Shown piece after piece: positions 21,882 to 32,330 of a stretch of 64,000 nt of DNA. Origin of the DNA: Ctena decussata (Eukaryota > Mollusca > Bivalvia > Lucinida > Lucinidae); the NCBI GenBank assembly GCA_963989385.1, contig OZ022501.1, positions 21,228,102 through 21,292,101 on the forward strand, written 5' to 3'. The position numbers and the translations under genes were made by a program. How positions within the stretch are numbered: position 1 is the first letter of the stretch; each line of letters begins with the position of its first letter. The notes under the pieces were generated by a model. That model did no database searches. It saw only the letters and a list, made by a program, of their open reading frames with translations, and was not told the DNA's origin.

Positions 21882-23412
21882 CAGGTGCTTTGCATTAATT
21901 TTATACCTATGCAGTTTTTTCATAAGTCTTAGCATACCCCAAAGTGCATTCTAGATTCGGCTTAAAGTATTTGTTGTCAAAAAATCTTACACTTACCGTG
22001 AGAATAAATAAAGGGACACTGCTTAGGAAGTCAGAAAAGTTCGCTGTATTGAATATTGCGGAGAAGCTATTTTGCAACCTATTTAAGTTATCTTATATTG
22101 ACAAGTGCTGAAACGCGTCCGCGTAGTTTTGGTCGTTTTCGTGGTGTACAGGTATATGGTAATGAAAAACCGAGATCGACATTTCAATAGCAGATATTTA
22201 AACATGTTACATATGATGAATATTCGCATAAATTTCTTTTCTGCAAGCAAATATTTAACCTTAAAAAGAGCAAGGCAGGACCGTCTTTCAGAAAATTAGC
22301 ATAGGTCCAGTGCTAGAAACAGCTAAGCTTGCTTTAGAAATTTGATAAACAAATACCTTTATTTTCCCATCTGCAACCTATATTACAAACATACTTTTCA
22401 TAGCATTTCGCTTGCAGTTAGTCACGATAACTGGAAATTTAACGTGACGGGAGAGAGGGGTGGGGTAATTTACTCAAGTTTTGCTTTAAAAAAGTTTAAA
22501 TTTCGATTTGTTTGCTTCTTTCATCTCCCGTCTTAATCATTTAACAGGACTGAACATATGCTTTCATTCTTCCTTTTTTGTTACTGCGAAAAGGTGTGAA
22601 CAAATGCTTTCTAGTAGGTAGACTGCTTGGATAAAAGATAGGAAAAACTAGACAGTTTGTATATTTCTATGCAAGGTTCTACATTTCTAAAAACTCATTT
22701 TGTGCTTTGCTAAAATATTAACAGAAAGAAAAAGGATAAATTTAAGAAAGAATTAAAGCCAGCACCTCAGTTTCAAAGCCTGTAATACAACAAATAGGGA
22801 TGCAGTAAGACGTATGAAAGACTGGCATAGGTACACTGTGGCCACCCCTCTCTTCTGTCCAGTCTTCCAGTTGTCAGTGTAAAAATACCGTAAAAAGCCT
22901 TCTTTCAATAGATCCCAAATTGGATAAAACAGGCATTCTATTCATTAAATGTCTAAAGCAAGCCTAACGATTTTCACATCAGGATCTTTACTATTTGGCT
23001 CCGAAAAAAGTCTCCTCTTGCTCTTTTAACAGTAAATATTTTCATGCAGTAAGGATTTTTTCCGGGGTCTCATTAAATAAAACATGTTTAAATATTTCTT
23101 ATTGAAATGACGATCTCAGTGTTTCATTATCATCTTCATGTACACCGCAAAATTGACTTTAACTACGTGGAAGCATTACAGCACTTGTCAATATGGTTAA
23201 GATAACTTTGATAGGTTGTAAAATCGCTTCTCAGCAATATATCTATACAATGAACTATTCTGGAATCCTAAGCAGTGTCCTTTTATTTATTCCCACGGTA
23301 AGTGTAAGATTTTTTGGCAACAAAGACTTTCAGCCGAATCTAGAATGCACTTTGGGGTATGCCAAGACTTATGAAAAAATTGCATAGGTATAAAATAAAT
23401 GCAAAGCACCTG
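21882..23412. mobile_element. TA-flanked foldback element with ~560 bp inverted arms
   Basis: Its ends are CAGGTGCTTTGCAT and the inverse, with TA on both outer sides (21,880-21,881 and 23,413-23,414), the Tc1/mariner target pattern. Left arm 21,882-~22,480 pairs with right arm ~22,840-23,412. Matched landmarks are GACAAGTGCTG (left, ~22,100) with CAGCACTTGTC (~23,180), and the CTAGATTCGGC/GCCGAATCTAG pair. The loop is ~360 bp. No transposase is present, so it is a long-TIR non-autonomous element. Confidence 0.8.
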
Positions 23413-23729
23413 TAATTCCCTTGTGTATGTCAAGACCCCTGAAAGTAATTTTAGTGTCCCTGAGGCCCCAGCATCCCAACCCCAGCTAGAAAAAGGACCA
23501 AGCCCGCACCCCCATACAATGGGAAACGGCAAAGACACCTGTCGTCTTCATCCTCTTCTACTGCCTCCTCCTTCTCCTCCAATTGTTCCTCTAGGGAACA
23601 CTCTGCTGAAAGAAGATTAGAGGAGATAGGGTGCCTAACAGAACTGCAGCAAGCTGTAAATAACTTGTCTAGTTACCAAGAGTAACTGGCTTAGAAGAGC
23701 CCAGTTTGGAAGAGGAAGTCGTGATGGTG

Positions 23730-24365
23730 ATGAGTGAAAGGGAGAGCAAAGAGAAGACCAGGAGAAGAAAGAAAGAAATGGAAGAAAGAGATGAGGGAGA
23801 GAGAAAGGAAAGAAAAAGAGGAAACAGATAGGAGGGAGAGAAATGAAAAAGACAGGGAGAAAGGAGGAAAGAAAGAGAATCAAGAGGAGAGTAAGGAAAA
23901 AGAAAGAAAAGAGAAAGAAGAGAAAGAGGGAAAAGAAAAGTAGAGAATGACAGGAAAAAGAAAGGAGAAGGAAAACAAAGATAGGGAGAGGAATAAAAGG
24001 AAAAGGAAGAAAAAGAGAGAAAGGAGAAGGAAAAGAAAGAAGAGAGGAAAGAGAGAGAATAGAAAGAAGGAAGAAAAGAGAGAAAGAAAGAAAAGAGAGG
24101 AAAGAGAATGTACACAAAGAAAAGAAAGAGAAAGGGAGAAAGGAAGAGGAAACGAGAGAAAAAGAAGCATAGAGAATGAAAGGAAAGTGAAAGGAAGGAA
24201 ATAGAGGAGATAGAGAGATAGGAAAGGAAAGAAAGGAAAAAGACAAGAAAGAAAAGAAAGCAAAGGAGAGAAAGGAGAAAGAAAAGGAAGAGAAAGAAAG
24301 AATAGAGAGAGAGAGAGAAAATAGAGAAAGAAAAGAAGGAAAAAGAACAAATGAGGAGAGTCAAT
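23730..24365 (+). repeat. Polypurine (GA-rich) tract, ~640 bp
   Basis: Nearly all bases are A or G on the + strand, made of GAAAG, GAGAAAG and AGGAAG variants. Long ORFs on both strands (Lys/Glu/Arg-rich on +, Ser/Phe/Leu-rich on -) are by-products of composition. Such tracts can form triplex (H-DNA). Confidence 0.9.
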
Positions 24366-25508
24366 AAAATCCCTTCTCCCTCCGCTAAAAAGCTGGACAA
24401 TAGTCAGAAAGACCAAAATGAACGCATTACTTTAGAGGTAGGGGGATAAAAAAAAACTACATGTCAAAGAACCCTGACTCAACCCCAAATCTTCTTTTCA
24501 AATTTTTCACGCCCAATTCCCTTGTTTCTATAGTCGAGTCCATTTTCATTGATAGGTACCCCAAATATTTTGAAAAGTTCCTGAATTTCCTCCGCTCTGG
24601 AGTATTGGTACCTCAGTCACTAGAAGGTTTCCATTGCCTAAGGATGAAGCCCAGTACTTTGATTGTGAGAGTCTGGAGAGCGCAACTGAGGCCCGTATGA
24701 GCAAAATGATTGGTGTGAGAGGTGAAAGAGACCAGTGGTATAAATGAATGTGTGTAAGTGTCATGAATAGGTCTTAAACTTAACATAATTTTTTTTTCAC
24801 TCCATTGTTTCCTAAGGGGTGGGGGTGGAATTTGTACAGTGGCGGAAAGGGGATGTATCGTCTCAATCCTAGTTGTTCACGATATGGGGTAGGGGGATGG
24901 TCTTCAAAGATGAGAATTAGCGCAGCAACGGATAGGGGGCGTATCGTCTCTTTCCAAGCTGTTATCATATGTATGCTATAAAAGTTAGTGTGGCATAAAA
25001 CTTAACAAAAACTGCTTTAAACTAAATAATCTGTTTTCTTTGTTGGGGACATGATAGTCTCTCACCACTTACATAAAAATGCCCTATTTTCTTGGCGTGC
25101 ATGAGAGAGTGTATGAGAGTATACCTCCTCCTTTTGAGGAGGAGGAAGGAAGCCCCTTAACCTATAAACCTATCCTTTCCCCTGGCCGCCTCTTCCCAAA
25201 AAATTATATTAAGTAAAAATAAAAAATAATAAAAAGTCTAATGTTACTATTAATCCACATTTCAAGTTAAGAAGGCCGAAGGAAACAGAGAAGAAAAAAA
25301 ACAACAAAAAAACAATTGATAGCAAAAAGAAAAAAAATGCAGCAAGCCTGACTAAATGAATTAATCAGTCTACATGAAAAAGGTGGACGACCCAAGTATG
25401 AAGGTAAGCGGGATAGTTCAGCAGACCCTTCAGTAATATCATGCATATCGTTTCGAAATTTGAACCATAATGTTACGAATTTTGGCCATGCTTTGCATCG
25501 AATTTTAA
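24366..25508. other. Unassigned sequence before the third family A MITE
   Basis: The sequence is mixed, with short ORFs (longest 79 codons at 24,461) that match nothing I know. A TGTTACGAATTTTGG at about 25,474 resembles an LTR start, so the 3' LTR might begin here, but there is no clear polypurine tract just upstream to confirm it. Confidence 0.4.
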
Positions 25509-26652
25509 AGTCTCCATAGTCCTATCAGTGGTAAAAATCGTCAAAATACAAATGAGCCGTTCTCTGTGAAAACCGGGCTTAATGACATTACGTAATAATT
25601 ACGTTGTGAACGGATGAAAAACACCAAAATTAACGACTTTTCGGACATTTACTTATTTCCATGAAAATACTTTAGATGATGAGATATAACAGAAAGCTTA
25701 TGAATTCAGACAAAATCCATGCATAGATATGACATATGTTGCTATGACAACGCTTATCCCACGATCACCCAAAGCCTTGAAAACAGATGGTATACCATCA
25801 CAAAGACCTATCATTAGAGAAAGAATGGCAAATCATGCAAATTGGCATGTGTGTACTAAGAAATACACATTGAAAATGAGCAAACACACTTTGTGTCCGA
25901 GCTATTTTGTGTAACAAGCACAGAAAGCGCGTTCAAACAAACGTAGTGACGTTGACGTCAAAACATACTTGCATGACGTTAATAACGTCATATAAAGAAA
26001 CTCACTACCTGTTTGCTTCTAAAGTCTATATCTCAGTAATAAATAATGGTAACCATGTCAAATTTTCAGGAAATGTTAAGAAAAGCTAATACTTTTCAGC
26101 AATGCAGTTAGTTAATTTTTTGTTCTTATGTCATTAAGCCCGGTTTTCACAGAGACTGGCTCAAATCATTATGAAACCTGAAGAACCTTTAGAATTAACG
26201 AAAATATTTCGGTTGATGTGTTTTTTTCATATCAAAGAAGCAACAGGTATTTTTGAAAAACGATAAGTCTGTCCATAAAAATACGGGTTTCCTCTCTGGT
26301 TCCCCGGTAAGCAATGAAATAATGCAACCGCGGCACAATCAATGGGATCCTTGCTTAACATTTTTGTACATTGTATTTTTATCAACTGTTAAACGCCTGT
26401 ACCTTGTATTTTGATCTCCTGTACCTTGTGTTTTTACACGAAATAAAGCTTCTGAAATCGAAAGTAGGTCATTTTAGTTGGCAACTAAAATGACCTAGTT
26501 ATTTTTCCAAATCTATTTTATGGCAAACTCAAGAATCTTTTGATTATTCAAAGCCGGCTAATCACCATAATAATCAATAGCGAAACTGTAGTGAGAAGTT
26601 TGCAGCGATACCTCACGATGAAATATTTCATGCTGATAGAGCTATGGGGCCT
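25509..26652 (+). mobile_element. TTAA-targeting MITE, family A copy 3, carrying a nested MITE
   Basis: TTAA flanks it at 25,505-25,508 and 26,653-26,656. The ends are AGTCTCCATAGTCCTATCAG and the inverse of AGGCCCCATAGCTCTATCAG. Without the nested element (25,554-26,162) it is ~530 bp, like copies 1 and 2. It is in the same orientation as copy 1. Confidence 0.88.
25554..26162. mobile_element. Nested MITE with GAGCC...CTCTGTGAAAACC ends
   Basis: The inverted ends begin GAGCCGTTCTCTGTGAAAAC on the left, matched at the right with two changes; the following CGGGCTTAATGACAT is shared in full. AAAT flanks both sides (25,550-25,553 and 26,163-26,166). The empty site is readable in copy 2 of family A, where AAATCATTAT is continuous. 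These ends resemble a MITE abundant in bivalve genomes. The interior has TGACGTCA-like words and no ORF of note. Confidence 0.85.
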
Positions 26653-26656
26653 TTAA

Positions 26657-27128
26657 AGTTTTTTTCTAATTCATAACTCTCGTCTTTCTTCCCTCAGAAT
26701 TAGCAACATTTCTACTTTCCAATTTACTCTTACCTGGTATTGACTAACTTAGGAATTCTTACTGTATATAGGTAACTCTATCTGTAAGCGATATTTATTT
26801 GAGAAATGGGTGTGTAAGCAAACTGTCTTTAATTGTCTGTGAATTGTTGTTGAACGTGTATTTTATTGTATGAAAAGAGTATCAGGTTAATTTCTCATTG
26901 TTTGAGGCTTAACTCAGTCAACGTTTATCTATTTTAACTAGGATACTGAAGATGTCAATTTTTATTCAATGTCATAATAAAAATAAAATACTTATTTTTC
27001 TATCTGAAACCTTTCTTCTTTGTTATTTACACCACATTTGGGAATCAGAGGAACCCACTTGTAACGTTCCGGCTCCTTTGACACGGCCTTGGTAATCCTG
27101 ACATTCTGACTTGTTACACAAGGGAGTC
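26657..27128 (+). mobile_element. 3' LTR region of the Gypsy element
   Basis: From about 26,985 to 27,128 it matches bases 1-150, including the TGTAACGTTCCGGCTCC segment. AATAAA-type polyadenylation words occur at about 26,985-26,995. The match stops at AAGGGAGTC, eleven bases short of the LTR end at 159, so the last bases were lost or replaced. Its upstream start is uncertain. Confidence 0.72.
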
Positions 27129-27660
27129 TGGCCTAATTGCCGTAAATTCTGGGACACCATGATAAATTACAATAATTATCCTATATATAAATGAGGTTGT
27201 CTTACTAAAATGCTGATGGAATGTCAGGCAGTGCAGGCCCTGATCAGAATGCTGTATGCTCAGGCACTTGTGTTTCAACATTTAGGGGTCATCACGGAAG
27301 GAAGCTTCTATCCCATCATTTAGAAACTTTTTTTTCTTTTTGACAAAAATTAAGAGTAGAATGCAAATCATTGGTTGCAACATATGTTCAACCTCTGGAT
27401 TAGAATCCGGATAATTGAAAAGGTTTTCATTCTGAAATCTGTAAAACGACTATGTAAATATATTCTTTGACCTGGGGTTATTTGATAGCAATAAATGTCA
27501 ATCATTCTTATGGGAAGGTTTCGAAGGTACTAGTCTGATAATGTATATCAGAAAAGGAGCAGATTCAAGTTTTATGGACTAGCCAGAGAAAAGAAGCAAA
27601 ACAAAGACAAATTTCTTTTTCTATAAACGGTCAACTTTTAATTATTAGACTAGGGCTAGT
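27129..27660. other. Flank after the LTR, no gene seen
   Basis: This is AT-rich unique-looking sequence with no supported ORF, RNA or repeat. Confidence 0.4.
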
Positions 27661-27678
27661 CTAGGGACACTTTGTTGT

Positions 27679-27903
27679 ATGCCGCCGTCTGCTTTTGTTA
27701 AAACGGCATCTGAAACTGAAAACGCAAAGCCAGTTGCAAGTAAGAAAAGAAGCAAACCGTGGGATGAGAAAGAAGAAATTAAACTTATCGTTGAGGTGGT
27801 CAACCGGGAGCAACTGTTTTTTGATGAATTGAAGGGTCCTGGGACCGGGCTCGATGAGTATACAAAAAAAAAAGCGATCGGGCGGGTGGTCCAAAATTGT
27901 TAA
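27679..27903 (+). pseudogene. Myb/SANT-like DNA-binding domain fragment
   Basis: The 74-codon frame begins with a basic Ala/Lys-rich leader (KRSKPWDEKEEIKLIVEVV) and continues QLFFDELKGPGTGLDEYTKKK. The Trp plus acidic residues (W-x-E-x-E-E-I) and the LF-x-x-L-KG-P spacing recall the Myb/SANT-like partner proteins of Harbinger transposons and trihelix factors. It stops before the last helix. A run of ten A at about 27,863 could hide a frameshift. The assignment rests on one helix-turn-helix-like segment. Confidence 0.45.
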
Positions 27904-28003
27904 TGTTTTAAATTCGTACGTTAAACATATGTATATAAACTAATTTCCCTGTTAATGTTTTAAATTCGTACGTTAAACGTATGTATATAAACCAGTTTCC
28001 CTG
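27900..28003 (+). repeat. 52 bp tandem duplication
   Basis: TAATGTTTTAAATTCGTACG starts at 27,901 and again at 27,953. The copies differ at only a few sites. Confidence 0.85.
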
Positions 28004-28090
28004 CCTTTGCTGTCTGTTGTTAGGCCTGAAAACGCCCACTTTTCTTGTTCTTAAAATATCATCTCCGTCCACGTTTGTTGTTCTTATTTC

Positions 28091-28312
28091 AGCCGCGACA
28101 CGATAAAACCAACCAAGTGGTATGCGCACCATGCAAAGACTCATCTGCCCAGTTTGATCAGTCTTCGCTGCCTGCATGGATCTAGCTTAGATCCCATTTT
28201 TATCATTTAAATGGACAGCGAAGACCCTGATCAGATTGGGTGGCTGTCCAGGCTGATCCGAGTCTTCGCTGGGCGCACATGTCACTTTGATGCATGTTGT
28301 CGCGTCGCGGCT
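28091..28312. mobile_element. Palindromic MITE (AGCCGCGAC ends), copy 1
   Basis: The ends AGCCGCGACACGATAAAACC and the inverse of AGCCGCGACGCGACAACATG flank arms that both contain GCAAAGACTC/GCGAAGACTC and GATCAG words. Copies occur at 54,123-54,358 and, in half, at 56,346-56,430. Non-coding. Confidence 0.8.
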
Positions 28313-29760
28313 GTTTCCTTTCAATCAATACAAAATATGACGTAATCAAAAACTACGTAGTTGGTAAAGGCCTACTCGGTGCACACTACTATTTTCTGTA
28401 TTGAGCAGCATGGCATGGATCTGTGAACGGAAGCTTCAGATCAGCCTGCGGTGAGACCACCGATTTCCAAGTCCGCATACACAGACTTTGTACCTCGGGT
28501 ATTCTAGACTTTAAAAGCCGCTCGCGCAATGTATGCGCTTAGCTATGCAGGCTGATTTGAGACTATTTATAGACCCTACGCACACCGTGCGCACATGACA
28601 GATGGGTAACTTAAAATATCAAGTATTTTGTCAATTTAAAAGATGATATTCAGATACATTTTATCTGAGCATGTGCAAAATGTGATTTTCCATAATCGTG
28701 CCAAGTTTCATGGCTCCAGCAGTACGTAGTCTAAAATGTCACAAGTGTAACATTTTTTACAATACCCTTTTTTCGTTTGTAAATTTTATTTAGAATAATT
28801 TATGAATAGTACAAGGGTACACAGTAAGTGCACTTTGATATAGTAGCTACAAGTTGATTTTATTTTCATTCATTGCAGACTTGTTAAATAAAAATATCTC
28901 TGTGTTTATATATACACACCCCTTGAGCTTGCAGGAGCACAATTTTTAAATAGTCTGAATTTTCTGAAGCTGCCTTTGAGAATATATGACGCTTTATATT
29001 ATTGATATGTTTGTTTTATAAATGATAATGTATAACCTGCATGAAAAACTTATTCTTTTTAACGGACAAACATTACACCGTTTGTACAGCCTGGATTGTT
29101 CAACATAACCTAAACATATCACAAGTGTACATTTATATATTATTTCTTGCTATTTTTTATATTATTTCTTGCAATTTTGCAGGTCCAGGAAGCGCAAAGA
29201 TTGCATCAATTTCAATTCTACGCAGACAATAGAGCACTAGGCATCACCATGTGGTCTCAACTGATGTCACAAGTGTAACGCATTTTCAGCATGTGTAAAA
29301 GACACATGCACATGGCATTTTGAAATATATACATTCCTGGAATAATCATTTAAGTTGAAACATCCTAGTTCTTTCTTTATGAATTTTAATCAAGATTTAA
29401 TCACTTCTGTGAAAGTAGTTTTAAAATATCTTTAAAACTTGCATACGATAGGAGTTTAGCATATATGTTTTATTTTATTAGTTCTGTTCAGTTTTCTCAT
29501 TAAAATATAATATTTGGTTATATAAAAACCTAAAAGTCAAAACAACACAACCAGTTTCTGAGTAAACGTTTTAGTTTTTGTAAAAATCAGGAACATGCCC
29601 TAAAGCGTTACACTTGTGACAAAAATGGCACATTTCAATATTTAATCATTTTAAGCTTTACAGTTCCACAGCTAGTCACAGAAACTGAAAGAAAAATATG
29701 AGACTTGTTGTCAAGCTACCATTTAAAGGGTACAGGCGATAAGAAGTTTTTAAGCTCCAA
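28313..29760. other. Non-coding stretch with repeated TCACAAGTGTAAC word
   Basis: No gene is supported. The word GTCACAAGTGTAAC is present near 28,739 and 29,267 and inverted near 29,605, suggesting a diverged internal repeat of one element. Confidence 0.4.
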
Positions 29761-29769
29761 ATAACTTAT

Positions 29770-30240
29770 AAGAAAGTATAGAGAGGCTAAAAATGGACCC
29801 AAAACTAAAGGAGCAGTTAGAGCATCAGAAAGAAAAAAAAAGGCTTTAGAAAATACAAACTACCAAAAGAAATTAAAAGAGCAGAGAAAAAAATGATTCT
29901 ACATTTTGATGAAGAGGTTAGACCAAACTAAGGCTGAGGCAGCAAAAACACAGAAAGTAGATAGCTGCTCTGAAACAAAAAGCCGATGATATTTCCAAAG
30001 CCAAGCAAACTCGGTCAAGCGAGCGAATTAAAAGTGAAAGTATCAGGAAAAAAGGCTGAGCGGGCCAGGAAAATGTTACACAAAGAGTCAAATATTTGGA
30101 CAGGAACAGTGAATTACTTAATAAAAAATGCAATGTCTACACGAAAATCAATCTGAAGTGAACTTAGTAATGTTCAAACCAGTACAAGTAATGTTCAAAC
30201 CAGTACAAATAAATATGTTAAGGAGGTCATTGGAGTAAAA
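29770..30240 (+). pseudogene. Lysine/glutamate-rich ORF remnant, probably transposon-linked
   Basis: Across frame changes it reads LKEQRKKM, KAKQTRSSERIKSE and similar highly charged helical segments with many stops. This charge pattern resembles Lys-rich proteins carried by mobile elements in molluscs that often lie upstream of DDE genes. I cannot place it in a named family. Confidence 0.3.
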
Positions 30241-30423
30241 AGAATCAGGTAGACCAAAAAGAGCATTGAAAATGTTAAAAGAAAACTAGCCTTCTCTAAA
30301 CAAACACCCCAGTTTTGGAAAACTAAAAAGCTGCTTCAACAGTACCAAAAGAAGAAAGGGACAAAGTTTAATACATCAGAGACAGGATGGTCAAACTCAG
30401 TCACCTTGAAAAACACTTTTTAG

Positions 30424-31322
30424 TGCATGTACCAACAAGACCTTGCATCCTGCTTTTTGACGGGCGTTCTACTCATGTAACTGGATATTATAAACAGAGT
30501 GCGTTCTAATGATGTTCACTTTTTCACCCTGTCAGCTCACACTAGTCATATATTACAGCCCTTTGATGTTTCTGCATTTAGTCCTTTAAAAAGGCTTTTT
30601 CAGCTGAATGTCCTAAGTATTCACGAGATCCCAAATCGAGTTGTAACAAGAAATGACCTCCCAAACCTTACTGGAAATGCAGTCAGAAGTAGTGTGACAT
30701 TTCAAAATATAATGGCTGCTTTCAGGAAAACAGGGATTTTCCTAGCTGGTTCCATTCACAATATCCTCTTCAACAGCAAAACCCATCAGCAGGAAAGAAA
30801 GAAAAGACACTTGTGCAGTTAAGGTTCTCCTGTCTGAGAAAGTAAAAAGAGGTTGAAAGTGCTATCTCAGAAAAATGGGTTCCCATGCGAAAAGCATAGT
30901 TCCACCAATGGGGGTGCTGCAGTCACCCAGGAAAGTTTTTTGTGGAGATAGTGCTAGTGAAAGAGAGAAATAAGTCACCAACCAAAACAGCAAAGGAACA
31001 GGGGCCTACAAGTGCAAAAACAGAAGGAGAAACAAGGTCAGCAGATAAGAAAGGTAAGGGGTCAAAGCTAAACTCTTCTCGGGGAAAGGGGCCTGCAAAA
31101 TCAAAGAAGATGAAGACCACTGAAGATCATTTAGACGATGGTGATGATGATGAAATAGAAGATCTTGTTCCTTGTATTATTTGTGGCGAGCGTTTCCCTC
31201 CAAATGCAAATAGGAACTGGGCCAACTGTGATGTTTGCTCTGGTTTGGTACATCTAAAGTACTGCACTCCCGTTCAGCATGTGTCTGTTTCTGATCGTTT
31301 TGTCTGCAGCAAATGTCAGTAA
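30424..31322 (+). pseudogene. Pogo/Jerky-like transposase 3' part with PHD-like finger
   Basis: The DDE domain is entered near 30,440 with CILLFDGRSTH (second catalytic Asp). After a frame change it continues as HTSHILQPFDVSAFSPLKR, the signature of pogo/Tigger/Jerky DDE enzymes, then RKTGIF in the C-terminal helix (to 30,822). A Lys-rich linker (30,942-31,130) leads to a Cys4-His-Cys3 finger: CIICGERF, CDVCSGLVHLKYC and CSKC, a PHD-like module common at the end of such transposases in invertebrates. The DNA-binding HTH and first catalytic Asp are not found upstream. It is a decayed cut-and-paste transposase. Confidence 0.7.
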
Positions 31323-31324
31323 AC

Positions 31325-31745
31325 TTGGCACTTAGGGGACCCAATACGAGCCGAACTACCAACTTATTGTGTGCACCGCGGCGGGGAGTGAGGGTGAAGG
31401 TTTGGGCCCAGTAAAACCGGTTTAACCCCCCTACCACCCCAAGTAGTTATTACTGATCTTCCCAGGGCGGTAATTTCGTTGCGGTTGCATTTGTTTTATG
31501 TTCGGTGCTGTTTAACTGATTGTGTTTTCATTTTAAACCTTCTGTTGGTCTAAATTATTTAGTTCATTAAATATAGCTGAGTAGCCGCCTATTTGGGAAA
31601 GAGCTGCTGACTCTGCTTATCGCTTGTAATTTATTGTTTGTTGGGATGTCTTTGTCAATCTTTTCCTTTGATGTTGGGGAATATGATTCAGTCAGTTCCT
31701 GAAGTGTATTTACTCTTTAAATTTGCTCTTGTAACAATTTTTTGC
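31325..31745 (+). mobile_element. Lone 3' UTR of RT-element family X
   Basis: It matches 36,870-37,340 nearly end to end, including GTGAGGGTGAAGG, AGTAAAACCGGTTTAA and GGCGGTA words. No coding part precedes it, so it is a severely 5'-truncated retrocopy. It sits directly after the stop of the PHD-like ORF. Confidence 0.75.
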
Positions 31746-32330
31746 CGGTAACCTTCAATTTATAAAGATTTAAGAGTTTTTTTTTCAATCTGTTGAATTT
31801 TTAATAGAATTCAGTTCGATAAACTAGCCGATGACATTCTAGTGCCACAATGTTTTGTTTGTTTTTTTACACAGTTTGTGTTATGAAAATACAATGTAAA
31901 TTGTTGCAAAGGGCTGAATTAATTAATTCTTTTTGCTCTGCACAATGTTAGGCGACAAGATTTATCTTCATTTCCCTAGGGTGGCCACTTTTTAGGTCTG
32001 CTGCTGTGGAACAAATTGGGAATTTTTGTCGTTTGATCATTTTACGCTCGTATGTCGGAAGAGTCGAGTCAAAGCAATATTCTAACAGTTAATCTTTGTT
32101 CTAAACTATTTCATTGTCAAATGTCTTAGGTGCGCAATGTTACCGGACAGCACCGTAACAGAATATGCTTGCTTCCCATGGTCCGATGACACACCTCCGC
32201 ACAGGGGGCCATGTATGTTCCACTAAAAATTGCTGATCACCAATGGTCTATGACACTAGGTGTTCGGGTCAAGATTTTGGTACACTGTTCATATATTTTT
32301 GTTTTGAGAACCGATATTAACAAGAGTTGT
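31746..32330. other. No gene or repeat recognised
   Basis: The sequence is AT-rich with only short chance ORFs. Confidence 0.4.

Noticed and set aside
23635..24416. Long ORFs on both strands (up to 243 codons)
   Set aside because: They come from the polypurine tract: Lys/Glu/Arg-rich on one strand, Ser/Phe/Leu-rich on the other.
25474..25490. Start of the 3' LTR (TGTTACGAA)
   Set aside because: Plausible LTR start word, but the 5' LTR start is outside the window and no polypurine tract precedes it, so the boundary cannot be fixed.
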